From assembly GCA_002431635.1 (NCBI GenBank), contig DJGH01000007.1, positions 1 to 7,781 of the forward strand: 7,781 nt of DNA, given 5' to 3'. Position numbers and translations under genes: made by a program. Of the stretch, positions 1 to 5,829 are shown in pieces. This stretch comes from Petrotoga sp. UBA5851 (GTDB lineage Bacteria; Thermotogota; Thermotogae; Petrotogales; Petrotogaceae). Position 1 is the stretch's first letter. Each line of letters starts with the position of its first letter. The notes below the pieces were generated by a model. It ran no database searches, was not told the origin of the DNA, and was given only the letters and a program-made list of their open reading frames with translations.

Positions 1-113
1 TGTGGTGGTGGGTAGTACCGCCAGGAATCATGATAGCGCTTATGGGAATGACATTTGCATTCATAGGATTTGCAATGGACAAGATATTGCAGCCTAAGTT
101 GAGAACGAGGTAG
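1..113 (+). CDS. dppC: ABC transporter permease, DppC/OppC type (3' end only)
   Basis: Only the last 36 codons are present, read from base 3 to a TAG at 111-113; the gene begins upstream of the window. The peptide begins WWWVVPPGIMIALM and ends DKILQPKLRTR. A tryptophan-rich turn, VPPG, a hydrophobic helix, then a short tail with D-x2-L-x-P-x-L-R is the usual C-terminus of inner-membrane permeases of the DppC/OppC family, which form half of the translocation pore of peptide or oligosaccharide importers. The stop lies 5 bases before the DppD start, and two ATPases of the same system follow, so this is the last permease gene of one transporter operon. The substrate cannot be judged from this fragment. 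Confidence 0.8.
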   Translation, partial: WWWVVPPGIMIALMGMTFAFIGFAMDKILQPKLRTR

Positions 114-118
114 ATAGT

Positions 119-1105
119 ATGAATGAAAACAATGAAAAGATTCTTCAGGTTAACAATCTAAAGGTTTATTACTATACAAGCAAGGGAACCGTAAAGGCTG
201 TGGATGACATAAGCTTCTTTCTGCGTAAAGGAGAAACTCTCGGTTTGGTTGGAGAAAGCGGATGCGGTAAGACCACAACAGGTGTGGCTCTTCTGAAGAT
301 GCCTACTCCTCCGGGTAAGATAGCCGGCGGAGAGATAATAATAGACGGTCAGAACATAGTGGAACTTTCAGAAAAAGATGTAAGGAAGAACGTACGCTGG
401 GAAAAAATAGCCATGGTCTTCCAGGGAGCCATGAACTGTCTCACACCTGTTTACACAATAGGCAAGCAGATGATGGAAACCCTAACCGAACACAAACAGA
501 TGAACAAGGAAGATGCCATGAAACTTATAGTGAAGTATCTCAATCTTGTAGGACTTCCGGAACATATAGTAAACAGATATCCCCATGAACTTTCGGGAGG
601 TATGAAGCAGAGAGTAGTAATAGCGATGGCTTTGTTTCTGGAACCCAAAGTCATAGTATGTGACGAACCTACAACGGCTCTTGACGTAATAGTACAGGCT
701 CAGATCATAAACCTGCTTAAAGACCTGAAACAGAAACTGAACCTTTCGTTCATCTTCATAACACACGATCTTGCAACGGAAGCGGAGGTATCTGACAGGA
801 TACTGGTAATGTATGCAGGAAAAGTTGCAGAAATAGGAACCAACCAGCAGATATACGGTAAACAGGGACCAATGCACCCATATACCAAGAAACTGCTCAA
901 AGCAACTCCGAGAATACATGAAAAAGTAGATGAACTATCGTTTATTCCGGGTACTCCTCCCGATCTTCTTGACCCTCCAAAAGGCTGCAGGTTTCATCTC
1001 AGATGTTCTGAAGCCATGGACATATGCAGGGAAAAAGAACCACAGCTCATAGAAATAGAAAAAGACCACTGTGTAGCGTGCTGGAGGTGTACAAAAAATG
1101 TCTGA
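119..1105 (+). CDS. dppD: Opp/Dpp-family ABC transporter ATP-binding protein DppD
   Basis: This 328-residue cytoplasmic ATPase is predicted to power an Opp/Dpp-type importer together with the next gene. Visible motifs are Walker A GESGCGKT (45-52), the Q-loop Q102 in VFQGAMN, the signature LSGGMKQR (158-165), Walker B VIVCDEP (178-184, catalytic E183), D-loop TALD (186-189) and switch H216. The C-terminal Opp/Dpp extension has PGTPPDLLDPPKGC followed by cysteines 290, 296, 303 and 318 (C-x5-C-x6-C-x14-C). In this family the four cysteines are known to hold an iron-sulfur cluster. Two further cysteines (321, 324) sit near the end. The ATG at 119 has GAGG at 107-110, inside the end of dppC, so translation is probably coupled. 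QGAMN at the Q-loop is common in both peptide and oligosaccharide importers of archaea and Thermotogota, so the substrate stays open. Confidence 0.93.
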   Translation: MNENNEKILQVNNLKVYYYTSKGTVKAVDDISFFLRKGETLGLVGESGCGKTTTGVALLKMPTPPGKIAGGEIIIDGQNIVELSEKDVRKNVRWEKIAMVFQGAMNCLTPVYTIGKQMMETLTEHKQMNKEDAMKLIVKYLNLVGLPEHIVNRYPHELSGGMKQRVVIAMALFLEPKVIVCDEPTTALDVIVQAQIINLLKDLKQKLNLSFIFITHDLATEAEVSDRILVMYAGKVAEIGTNQQIYGKQGPMHPYTKKLLKATPRIHEKVDELSFIPGTPPDLLDPPKGCRFHLRCSEAMDICREKEPQLIEIEKDHCVACWRCTKNV

Positions 1106-2138
1106 AATAAACAAAAACGACAACATAATAGAAGTAAAGGATATAAAGAAATGGTTTCCCATAAGACGAAGCTTTTCTGAAATTTTTAAAGGAAAACAAA
1201 GATACATAAAAGCAGTTGACGGAGTAACCTTTACCATACACCGCGGAGAGATCTTCGGACTGATAGGAGAATCCGGGTGCGGCAAGACCACCACTGGGAA
1301 ACTCATCATGAAACTGCTTGAACCAAGCCATGGACAGATGATCTTCAACAAAGAAGATGTAACGCACATAAAAAAAGAAAAACTGGCACAGTACCGAAGA
1401 TCGGTTCAGATGATCTTCCAGGATCCATACGCATCGATGAACCCCAGATTCAAGATAAAAGACGTTCTTGAAGAACCCCTCATAATACACAAGATGGGAA
1501 AAGACCGTGATGAAAGAATGGAAAAAGTAAAACAAGCCCTTATGAAAGTAAAACTCACACCTGCCGAAGAAATAATGGGAAGATACCCCCACATGCTTTC
1601 AGGAGGACAGAGACAGAGGGCAGCCACAGCAAGAACACTTATTCTCTCACCCAGCATGATAGTGGCAGATGAACCTGTATCGATGATAGACCTTTCAACA
1701 AGGGCAGAAATCCTTCACATGATGAAGGAAGTACAGAGAGAACTCAACCTGACCTACCTATACATAACACATGACCTTTCCACAGCCAGATACTTTACAG
1801 ACAGGATAGCGGTAATGTATCTAGGCAGGATAGTAGAGATGGGAGACCCGGATGATGTAATAGACAATCCACAGCATCCATACACCAAAGCACTGATAGC
1901 GGCTGTATGTGAACCGATATCCGGCAAAGTCAACATAGTCAAGGAAGTACCGATAAAAGGAGAGATCCCATCGGCAGCAAACATTCCAAAGGGCTGCAGG
2001 TTCCACACCCGTTGTCCGTATGCCAAACAGAGCTGTATAGACAATCCTGAACCAGAACTCGTTGAAGTCGGTCCTAACGGCCATCTAGCAGCATGTTCAA
2101 GATACATCGATATCAAATCAGAACACCCTGTCTTATAA
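1098..2138 (+). CDS. dppF: Opp/Dpp-family ABC transporter ATP-binding protein DppF
   Basis: This is the second ATPase of the importer, 346 residues, expected to pair with DppD under the two permeases. Motifs are Walker A GESGCGKT (57-64), Q-loop Q108 in IFQDPYASMNPR (typical of DppF/OppF), signature LSGGQRQR (167-174), Walker B MIVADEP (187-193, catalytic E192) and switch H225. The D-loop reads SMID instead of the SALD/TALD usual in DppD partners. The C-terminal domain carries C300, C306, C313 and C333 (C-x5-C-x6-C-x19-C), again the iron-sulfur pattern of the family. The start ATG overlaps the end of dppD by 8 bases and is preceded by GGAGGTG at 1083-1089, a strong ribosome binding site inside dppD. 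The gene ends with TAA four bases before a terminator hairpin, so it is the last gene of its operon. Confidence 0.93.
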   Translation: MSEINKNDNIIEVKDIKKWFPIRRSFSEIFKGKQRYIKAVDGVTFTIHRGEIFGLIGESGCGKTTTGKLIMKLLEPSHGQMIFNKEDVTHIKKEKLAQYRRSVQMIFQDPYASMNPRFKIKDVLEEPLIIHKMGKDRDERMEKVKQALMKVKLTPAEEIMGRYPHMLSGGQRQRAATARTLILSPSMIVADEPVSMIDLSTRAEILHMMKEVQRELNLTYLYITHDLSTARYFTDRIAVMYLGRIVEMGDPDDVIDNPQHPYTKALIAAVCEPISGKVNIVKEVPIKGEIPSAANIPKGCRFHTRCPYAKQSCIDNPEPELVEVGPNGHLAACSRYIDIKSEHPVL

Positions 2139-2141
2139 TCT

Positions 2142-2171
2142 CTGCTCCCTTTTAGGGAGCAGTTTCTTTTG
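2142..2171 (+). terminator. Rho-independent terminator of the dpp operon
   Basis: CTGCTCCC (2142-2149) pairs perfectly with GGGAGCAG (2155-2162) across a 5-base loop TTTTA, and is followed by TTTCTTTT. An 8-bp GC-rich stem plus a T tract four bases after the dppF stop is a standard intrinsic terminator. It separates the transporter operon from the pyrimidine operon. Confidence 0.92.
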
Positions 2172-2206
2172 TTTGATCCGGTTACTCTTATTTAATTATA
2201 TAGAAA

Positions 2207-2235
2207 TTTATATTTTACTGTTCTTATGATACAAT
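2207..2235 (+). promoter_or_regulatory. Probable sigma-A promoter of the pyr operon
   Basis: A -35-like TTTATA (2207-2212) lies 17 bases before a -10-like TACAAT (2230-2235), which would start transcription near 2242. The overlapping TATGAT (2225-2230) is another possible -10, but has no well-spaced -35. The site is after the dpp terminator and just ahead of the aptamer, where a promoter is needed. The surrounding DNA is very A+T-rich, so chance matches are easy and the exact boxes are inferred. Confidence 0.5.
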
Positions 2236-2260
2236 TACCCGGAATAAAAAATTTAATAGT

Positions 2261-2338
2261 AACCCATATAATCCCGATAATACGGTTCGGGAGTTTCTAC
2301 GGGAAAACCTTAAATTTTCCATGCTATGGGAGTGGGTT
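2261..2338 (+). ncRNA. Purine-class riboswitch aptamer in the pyr leader
   Basis: The three-way junction of the purine riboswitch is visible. P1 is CCCATA (2263-2268) with TATGGG (2325-2330). J1/2 is TAAT. P2 is CCCGAT (2273-2278) with TTCGGG (2286-2291), closed by a U-U as in some known members. L2 AATACGG supplies G2284-G2285 to pair with C2308-C2309 of L3 CCTTAAA, the conserved loop kiss. J2/3 is the invariant AGTTTCTAC (2292-2300). P3 is GGAAAA (2302-2307) with TTTTCC (2315-2320). The base just before P1' (C2324) is at the specificity position, where C means guanine-type and U adenine-type recognition. J3/1 is odd: ATGC (2321-2324) instead of two bases, with G2301 left over opposite it. 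These aptamers usually control purine genes; here the downstream genes are pyrimidine genes. The class assignment is secure from motif matches, the exact ligand is not. Confidence 0.88.
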
Positions 2339-2339
2339 T

Positions 2340-2362
2340 TGATGGCAAAATAATGCCCATCA
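2340..2362 (+). promoter_or_regulatory. Candidate antiterminator hairpin of the riboswitch
   Basis: TGATGGCA (2340-2347) pairs with TGCCCATCA (2354-2362), giving eight base pairs with one bulged C and a 6-base loop. Its 3' arm contains the first six bases of the terminator stem that follows, so the two hairpins exclude each other. Its 5' arm can in turn pair with the aptamer's P3 strand: 2314-2322 with 2342-2351, nine pairs and one bulged C. That gives a route by which ligand binding could free the antiterminator. The pairing is seen in the sequence; the function is inferred. Confidence 0.55.
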
Positions 2363-2393
2363 TCGACTTCCATAAGTTGATGATGGTTTTTTT
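2357..2393 (+). terminator. pyrB: Leader intrinsic terminator (riboswitch expression platform)
   Basis: CCATCATCGAC (2357-2367) pairs with GTTGATGATGG (2376-2386) with one G-U pair. Two further T-A pairs inside close a CCAT tetraloop, so the stem reaches 13 bp. Seven T residues (2387-2393) follow directly. It lies between the aptamer and the pyrB ribosome binding site with no gene before it, so it acts as a regulated attenuator rather than an end-of-operon terminator. Confidence 0.9.
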
Positions 2394-2396
2394 ATT

Positions 2397-2402
2397 AGGA
2401 GG
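2397..2402 (+). promoter_or_regulatory. pyrB: Ribosome binding site that fixes the pyrB start
   Basis: AGGAGG at 2397-2402 lies 7 bases before the ATG at 2410. The reading frame is open back to an ATG at 2326, but that codon lies in the P1 strand of the aptamer and has no ribosome binding site. The consensus site here decides for the 2410 start. It begins only three bases after the T tract of the attenuator, so control is most likely at transcription. Confidence 0.85.
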
Positions 2403-2409
2403 AGATAAG

Positions 2410-3333
2410 ATGCTTAAAGGCAGACACTTACTTGATCCATCGGATTTTTCGATTGAAGAGTTGTCAGAAATCTTTGATCTTGCTGATTCAATAATCAACG
2501 ATCCTGTTTCTTTTTCCGAAAAATGCAAGGGAAAGATTTTAGCTACTTTATTCTATGAACCAAGCACCAGAACCCGATTCAGTTTTGAAGCTGCTATGCT
2601 GAGACTTGGCGGACAGGTGATCGGATTTTCTGAACCGAATTCCTCTTCAGTTGCAAAGGGCGAAAGTATTGCAGATACTATAAGAACTATTGCCTGTTAT
2701 GCTGATATTGCAGTAATGAGAAATCCCAAGGAAGGCGCCCCCAGAATTGCTTCAATGTACTCTTCCATTCCAGTAATAAATGCCGGTGACGGCGGTCATC
2801 AGCACCCAACACAAACTCTTACCGATCTTCTAACTATCCGTTCAGTTAAAAATTCTCTTGAAAACCTTACAGTAGGTTGTTGTGGCGACCTTAAGTTTGG
2901 ACGGACAATTCATTCCCTCATAAAGGCCCTAGGCCGCTACAAAAACAACTCCTTTGTACTTATCTCACCTAAAGAGCTAAAAGTCCCCGAATATATTCTG
3001 AATGAAGTTCTCATCAAAAACAATATACAGTTTAAACAGGTAGAAAAACTTGAAGATGTTATTTCACAGCTTGATATTCTTTATATGACAAGAGTTCAAA
3101 GAGAGCGTTTTTTTAACGAAGAAGATTATATACGATTAAAAGACAGCTATATTCTTGATAATGAAAAGATGAAAAATGCCCGTCAGGATATGATTGTTCT
3201 TCACCCTCTGCCAAGGGTAAATGAAATATCTTATGAAATAGACAACGATCCCAGAGCGTTCTACTTCAAACAGGCAAAGTATGGTATGTTCGTGAGAATG
3301 GCACTGATAATGAAATTATTGGGGGTTGATTGA
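2410..3333 (+). CDS. pyrB: Aspartate carbamoyltransferase catalytic subunit
   Basis: PyrB joins carbamoyl phosphate and L-aspartate to give N-carbamoyl-L-aspartate, the first committed step of pyrimidine synthesis. The 307-residue product has the family's usual length. The carbamoyl phosphate loop is PSTRTRFSFE (51-60), containing S52, T53, R54 and T55. SVAKGES (80-86) gives the loop lysine K83 that reaches into the neighbouring active site. R104, then H132 and Q135 of HQHPTQ, follow. The aspartate domain shows GDLKFGRT (159-166), R228 and Q230 of TRVQ, and the HPLPR loop (265-269). All catalytic positions expected from the E. coli enzyme are present. The start at 2410 follows AGGAGG and agrees with the family N-terminus. 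One base separates its stop from pyrI, fitting a catalytic trimer that assembles with regulatory dimers. Expression is probably set by the purine riboswitch and attenuator upstream. Confidence 0.97.
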   Translation: MLKGRHLLDPSDFSIEELSEIFDLADSIINDPVSFSEKCKGKILATLFYEPSTRTRFSFEAAMLRLGGQVIGFSEPNSSSVAKGESIADTIRTIACYADIAVMRNPKEGAPRIASMYSSIPVINAGDGGHQHPTQTLTDLLTIRSVKNSLENLTVGCCGDLKFGRTIHSLIKALGRYKNNSFVLISPKELKVPEYILNEVLIKNNIQFKQVEKLEDVISQLDILYMTRVQRERFFNEEDYIRLKDSYILDNEKMKNARQDMIVLHPLPRVNEISYEIDNDPRAFYFKQAKYGMFVRMALIMKLLGVD

Positions 3334-3334
3334 T

Positions 3335-3766
3335 ATGCTTACTATAACAAGTATAAAGAAAGGTATTGTGATAGATCACATAAAAGCCGGCACAGGAATC
3401 AAGATTTTTCATAACCTCAACCTTGATAAAGCAGATTACAAAGTTGCACTTATTATGAATGTGCCCAGCAAAAAAATGGGAAAAAAGGATATAATAAAGA
3501 TAGAAAATGAAATAGATATTGATTACGCAGTTCTTGGACTCATAGACCCAAACATAACCGTCAACATCATTGAAGATGAAAAAATAACGGAAAAAAGAAA
3601 TCTTCAGTTGCCTGAACGTGTAGTAAATATTATAAAATGCAAAAATCCCAGATGCATAACTTCTGTTGAAAAGTATGTAAATCATGAATTTTATCTTTCA
3701 AACAAATCGAAAGGAGAGTATCGATGCATTTACTGCGACGAAGTATACTCAGTACAGGAAAATTAA
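3335..3766 (+). CDS. pyrI: Aspartate carbamoyltransferase regulatory subunit
   Basis: PyrI is the zinc-containing regulatory chain that binds nucleotides (CTP/UTP as inhibitors, ATP as activator in known enzymes) and contacts PyrB. The 143-residue product has an N-terminal nucleotide-binding domain beginning MLTITSIKKGIVIDHI, with GIKIFHNL and YKVALIMNVPS. The C-terminal zinc domain has C102-x4-C107-x23-C131-x2-C134, exactly the E. coli spacing. Preceding that is the conserved ERVVNIIKCKNPRC stretch. The ATG at 3335 is one base after the pyrB stop, with a GGGGG run (3321-3325) as a modest ribosome binding site inside pyrB. A TTG at 3326 in the same frame would add only three residues and is unlikely. 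A separate pyrI next to pyrB implies an allosteric holoenzyme of the E. coli type. Confidence 0.96.
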   Translation: MLTITSIKKGIVIDHIKAGTGIKIFHNLNLDKADYKVALIMNVPSKKMGKKDIIKIENEIDIDYAVLGLIDPNITVNIIEDEKITEKRNLQLPERVVNIIKCKNPRCITSVEKYVNHEFYLSNKSKGEYRCIYCDEVYSVQEN

Positions 3767-3767
3767 C

Positions 3768-4979
3768 ATGGAGCTTCTGATAAAAAACGTTACCATTATT
3801 GACCACGATAAGAACATCTATGGCGATGTTTTTATACAAAACGGAAAAATAAAAGATATTCAGAGCAGCATATCCAAAGACTGCAAAACTGTTGATGGCA
3901 TGGGTCTTATACTCATGCCGTCGTTTATAGACCTGCACGCTCACTTCAGAGATCCTGGGTACACATATAAAGAAGATATAAAAAGTGGATCAATGGCTTC
4001 GGTAAAAGGCGGATACACCTACGTCAGCCTCATGGCTAACACAAATCCCGTCTGCTCGGATATGGAAACTGTCAGATACGTTGCTGCCCAGGCAGAAAAA
4101 ATAGGTCTTATTGATATACACCAGTGTATAAGCATAACCCAGGGTATGGACGGGAAAACCTTATCACATCTGAACAGTATTGAAACAGACCTGGTAAAAA
4201 TGATTTCAGATGACGGAAAAGGTATTACAAGCAACATGACCATGTATAAAGCCATGACGATAGCAAAAGAAATGGGACTTATTGTAAACTCACACGTTGA
4301 AGATAAAGAAATCGCAGAAAAAGATTCCAGACTATCCGAAAATATAATGACCATAAGGGATATTGAGCTTGCAAAAGTCACAGGCTGCCGGCTCCATATA
4401 GATCATGTAAGCACTTCGCAGGCTATACAAGCCATTGTTCAGACGAAGCAAAAAGGATACAACAACATTACCTGTGAAGTAACTCCACATCACATATTCC
4501 TTACAGACGATACAGACTACAAAGTAAATCCTCCACTGCGGAAAAAAGAAGATGTTACTGACCTTATAAATGCCTTGAAATATGGTTTTGTAGATGCGAT
4601 TGCAACCGATCACGCACCTCATTCACAAGAAGATAAACAGAAAGGAGCTCCTGGAATTTCAGGCATAGAAACGTCTTTTTCAGTATGCTATACCGCTCTG
4701 GTTGAAACAGGATATATTACCCTGAACAAACTCTCGGAACTGATGTCAAAAACACCTGCCAAAATAATGGGACTATGCAAAGGAGAAATAAAGATAGGAA
4801 ACGATGCGGATCTTGTCCTTGTAGACATAAAAAAAGAATTAACAGTCAATCCAGATACCTTCCTATCAAAAGGAAAAAACACTCCGCTCAAAGGCAGGAA
4901 ACTTTCCGGTGAAGTCTGCATGACTTTTAAAGAAGGAAAAATAGTATATGAAAAGGAGATGCAAAACCATGATAATTGA
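3768..4979 (+). CDS. pyrC: Dihydroorotase (type I)
   Basis: This zinc amidohydrolase cyclises carbamoyl aspartate to dihydroorotate in the cytoplasm. Metal ligands and substrate residues are visible: H57 and H59 in DLHAHFRDPG, R61, N92 in MANTNP, the D148/D149 pair in ISDDG, H176 in NSHVED, H213 in IDHVST, N254 in VNPPLR and D281 in TDHAPH. ISDDG stands where type I enzymes supply an aspartate metal ligand, so a carboxylated lysine is not expected. The protein ends with the usual ADLVLVD and TPLKGRKLSGEV blocks. At 403 residues it is a little shorter than the roughly 425-430 typical of Bacillota. The missing part lies between HVED (176-179) and IMTIRD (193-198). The ATG at 3768 follows the pyrI stop by one base, with AGGA at 3756-3759. 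The frame is open for 28 codons further upstream, but that stretch lies inside the pyrI zinc domain. Confidence 0.96.
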   Translation: MELLIKNVTIIDHDKNIYGDVFIQNGKIKDIQSSISKDCKTVDGMGLILMPSFIDLHAHFRDPGYTYKEDIKSGSMASVKGGYTYVSLMANTNPVCSDMETVRYVAAQAEKIGLIDIHQCISITQGMDGKTLSHLNSIETDLVKMISDDGKGITSNMTMYKAMTIAKEMGLIVNSHVEDKEIAEKDSRLSENIMTIRDIELAKVTGCRLHIDHVSTSQAIQAIVQTKQKGYNNITCEVTPHHIFLTDDTDYKVNPPLRKKEDVTDLINALKYGFVDAIATDHAPHSQEDKQKGAPGISGIETSFSVCYTALVETGYITLNKLSELMSKTPAKIMGLCKGEIKIGNDADLVLVDIKKELTVNPDTFLSKGKNTPLKGRKLSGEVCMTFKEGKIVYEKEMQNHDN

Positions 4980-5829
4980 CAGACTGTACGAACTCGTAGC
5001 CGAAAAAGGGCACGTATGCGTAGGGCTTGACACTTGCATTGATTATATTCCAAAAAGTTTTTCCTGTAACTTTGATTCCATAGAAGATGCTTTATTTTAC
5101 TTTAATAAAAAGATAATAGATTCAACCCTTGATGTTGTTTCATGCTATAAGGTACAGATTGCTTTTTACGAAGCACTTGGTATAAAAGGTCTTTCAGCCT
5201 ACAGTAGAACTTTGAAGTACCTTAAAAGCATTAAAGCCTTCATTATAGCTGATATAAAGAGAGGCGATATAGCTTCTACAGCCCAGATGTATGCAAAAGC
5301 ACATTTCGAAGGCGACTTTGAATCCGATATGATAACACTCAGCCCTTATATGGGAATGGACAGCCTCACTCCATATCTTCCGTACATAAAAGAAAAAGAA
5401 AAGGGTGCATTTGTTCTGGTAAAAACCTCCAATCCCGGCTCAAAGGATATACAGTTCCTTTCGTGCGAAAACGGAAAAAAGGTATATGAAGAAGTTGCCA
5501 ACAAGATTATAGAGGCTGGTATGGAGTTTTGCGGAAAATACAGCTTCAGCTCCATAGGCGCAGTTGTCGGGTGCACTAACCTTGAACAAGCCATAAGCGT
5601 AAGAAACCAGATGAAAAATACATTTTTTCTTATACCCGGTTACGGTGCCCAGGGAGGAACAGCTGCCGATATAAAACACCTCATGACCAATAAAAACGGC
5701 GGCGTTGTAAACTCATCAAGAGCCATACTACTTGCGCATAAAAACCCATCTTTCACAGATATTTCTTTTGATATGGCAGCAAGGGAAGAAGTGTTGAAAA
5801 TGAGGAGCGAAATAGCAGATGCCTTATGA
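4969..5829 (+). CDS. pyrF: Orotidine 5'-phosphate decarboxylase (subfamily 2)
   Basis: PyrF decarboxylates OMP to UMP, the last step of the pathway. The 286-residue length and the layout match the longer 'type 2' subfamily rather than the roughly 235-residue Bacillus form. The active-site motif is DIKRGDIASTA (95-105), giving the D95, K97 and D100 charge network. VGLD (18-21) is the first strand with its substrate-contacting aspartate. The phosphate-binding end of the barrel shows PGYGAQGG (223-230) and VVNSSRAIL (246-254). The ATG at 4969 has AGGAGA at 4954-4959. An in-frame ATG at 4948 is rejected because it precedes that ribosome binding site. The start lies 11 bases inside pyrC, so translation is probably coupled. 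The gene precedes those for steps four and five, so gene order does not follow reaction order. Confidence 0.95.
   Translation: MIIDRLYELVAEKGHVCVGLDTCIDYIPKSFSCNFDSIEDALFYFNKKIIDSTLDVVSCYKVQIAFYEALGIKGLSAYSRTLKYLKSIKAFIIADIKRGDIASTAQMYAKAHFEGDFESDMITLSPYMGMDSLTPYLPYIKEKEKGAFVLVKTSNPGSKDIQFLSCENGKKVYEEVANKIIEAGMEFCGKYSFSSIGAVVGCTNLEQAISVRNQMKNTFFLIPGYGAQGGTAADIKHLMTNKNGGVVNSSRAILLAHKNPSFTDISFDMAAREEVLKMRSEIADAL

Noticed and set aside
482..919. Minus-strand open frames opposite dppD, dppF and pyrC
   Set aside because: They are shadows of well-supported genes, with cysteine- and tyrosine-rich low-quality translations and no start signals.
2172..2206. Possible small regulatory RNA or leader peptide between the dpp terminator and the pyr promoter
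   Set aside because: It is A+T-rich with no stable hairpin, no start codon with ribosome binding site, and no repeat that I can see.
2326..2409. In-frame 28-codon N-terminal extension of PyrB starting at ATG 2326
   Set aside because: The ATG is inside the P1 strand of the aptamer, has no ribosome binding site, and the extension would run through the terminator hairpin. AGGAGG before 2410 gives the family-typical start.
3684..3767. N-terminal extension of PyrC within pyrI
   Set aside because: It overlaps the pyrI zinc domain, lacks PyrC similarity, and the ATG at 3768 begins with the usual MELLIKNVTI type start after an AGGA site.
4948..4968. Upstream ATG for PyrF
   Set aside because: The ribosome binding site AGGAGA at 4954-4959 lies after this ATG and serves the one at 4969.
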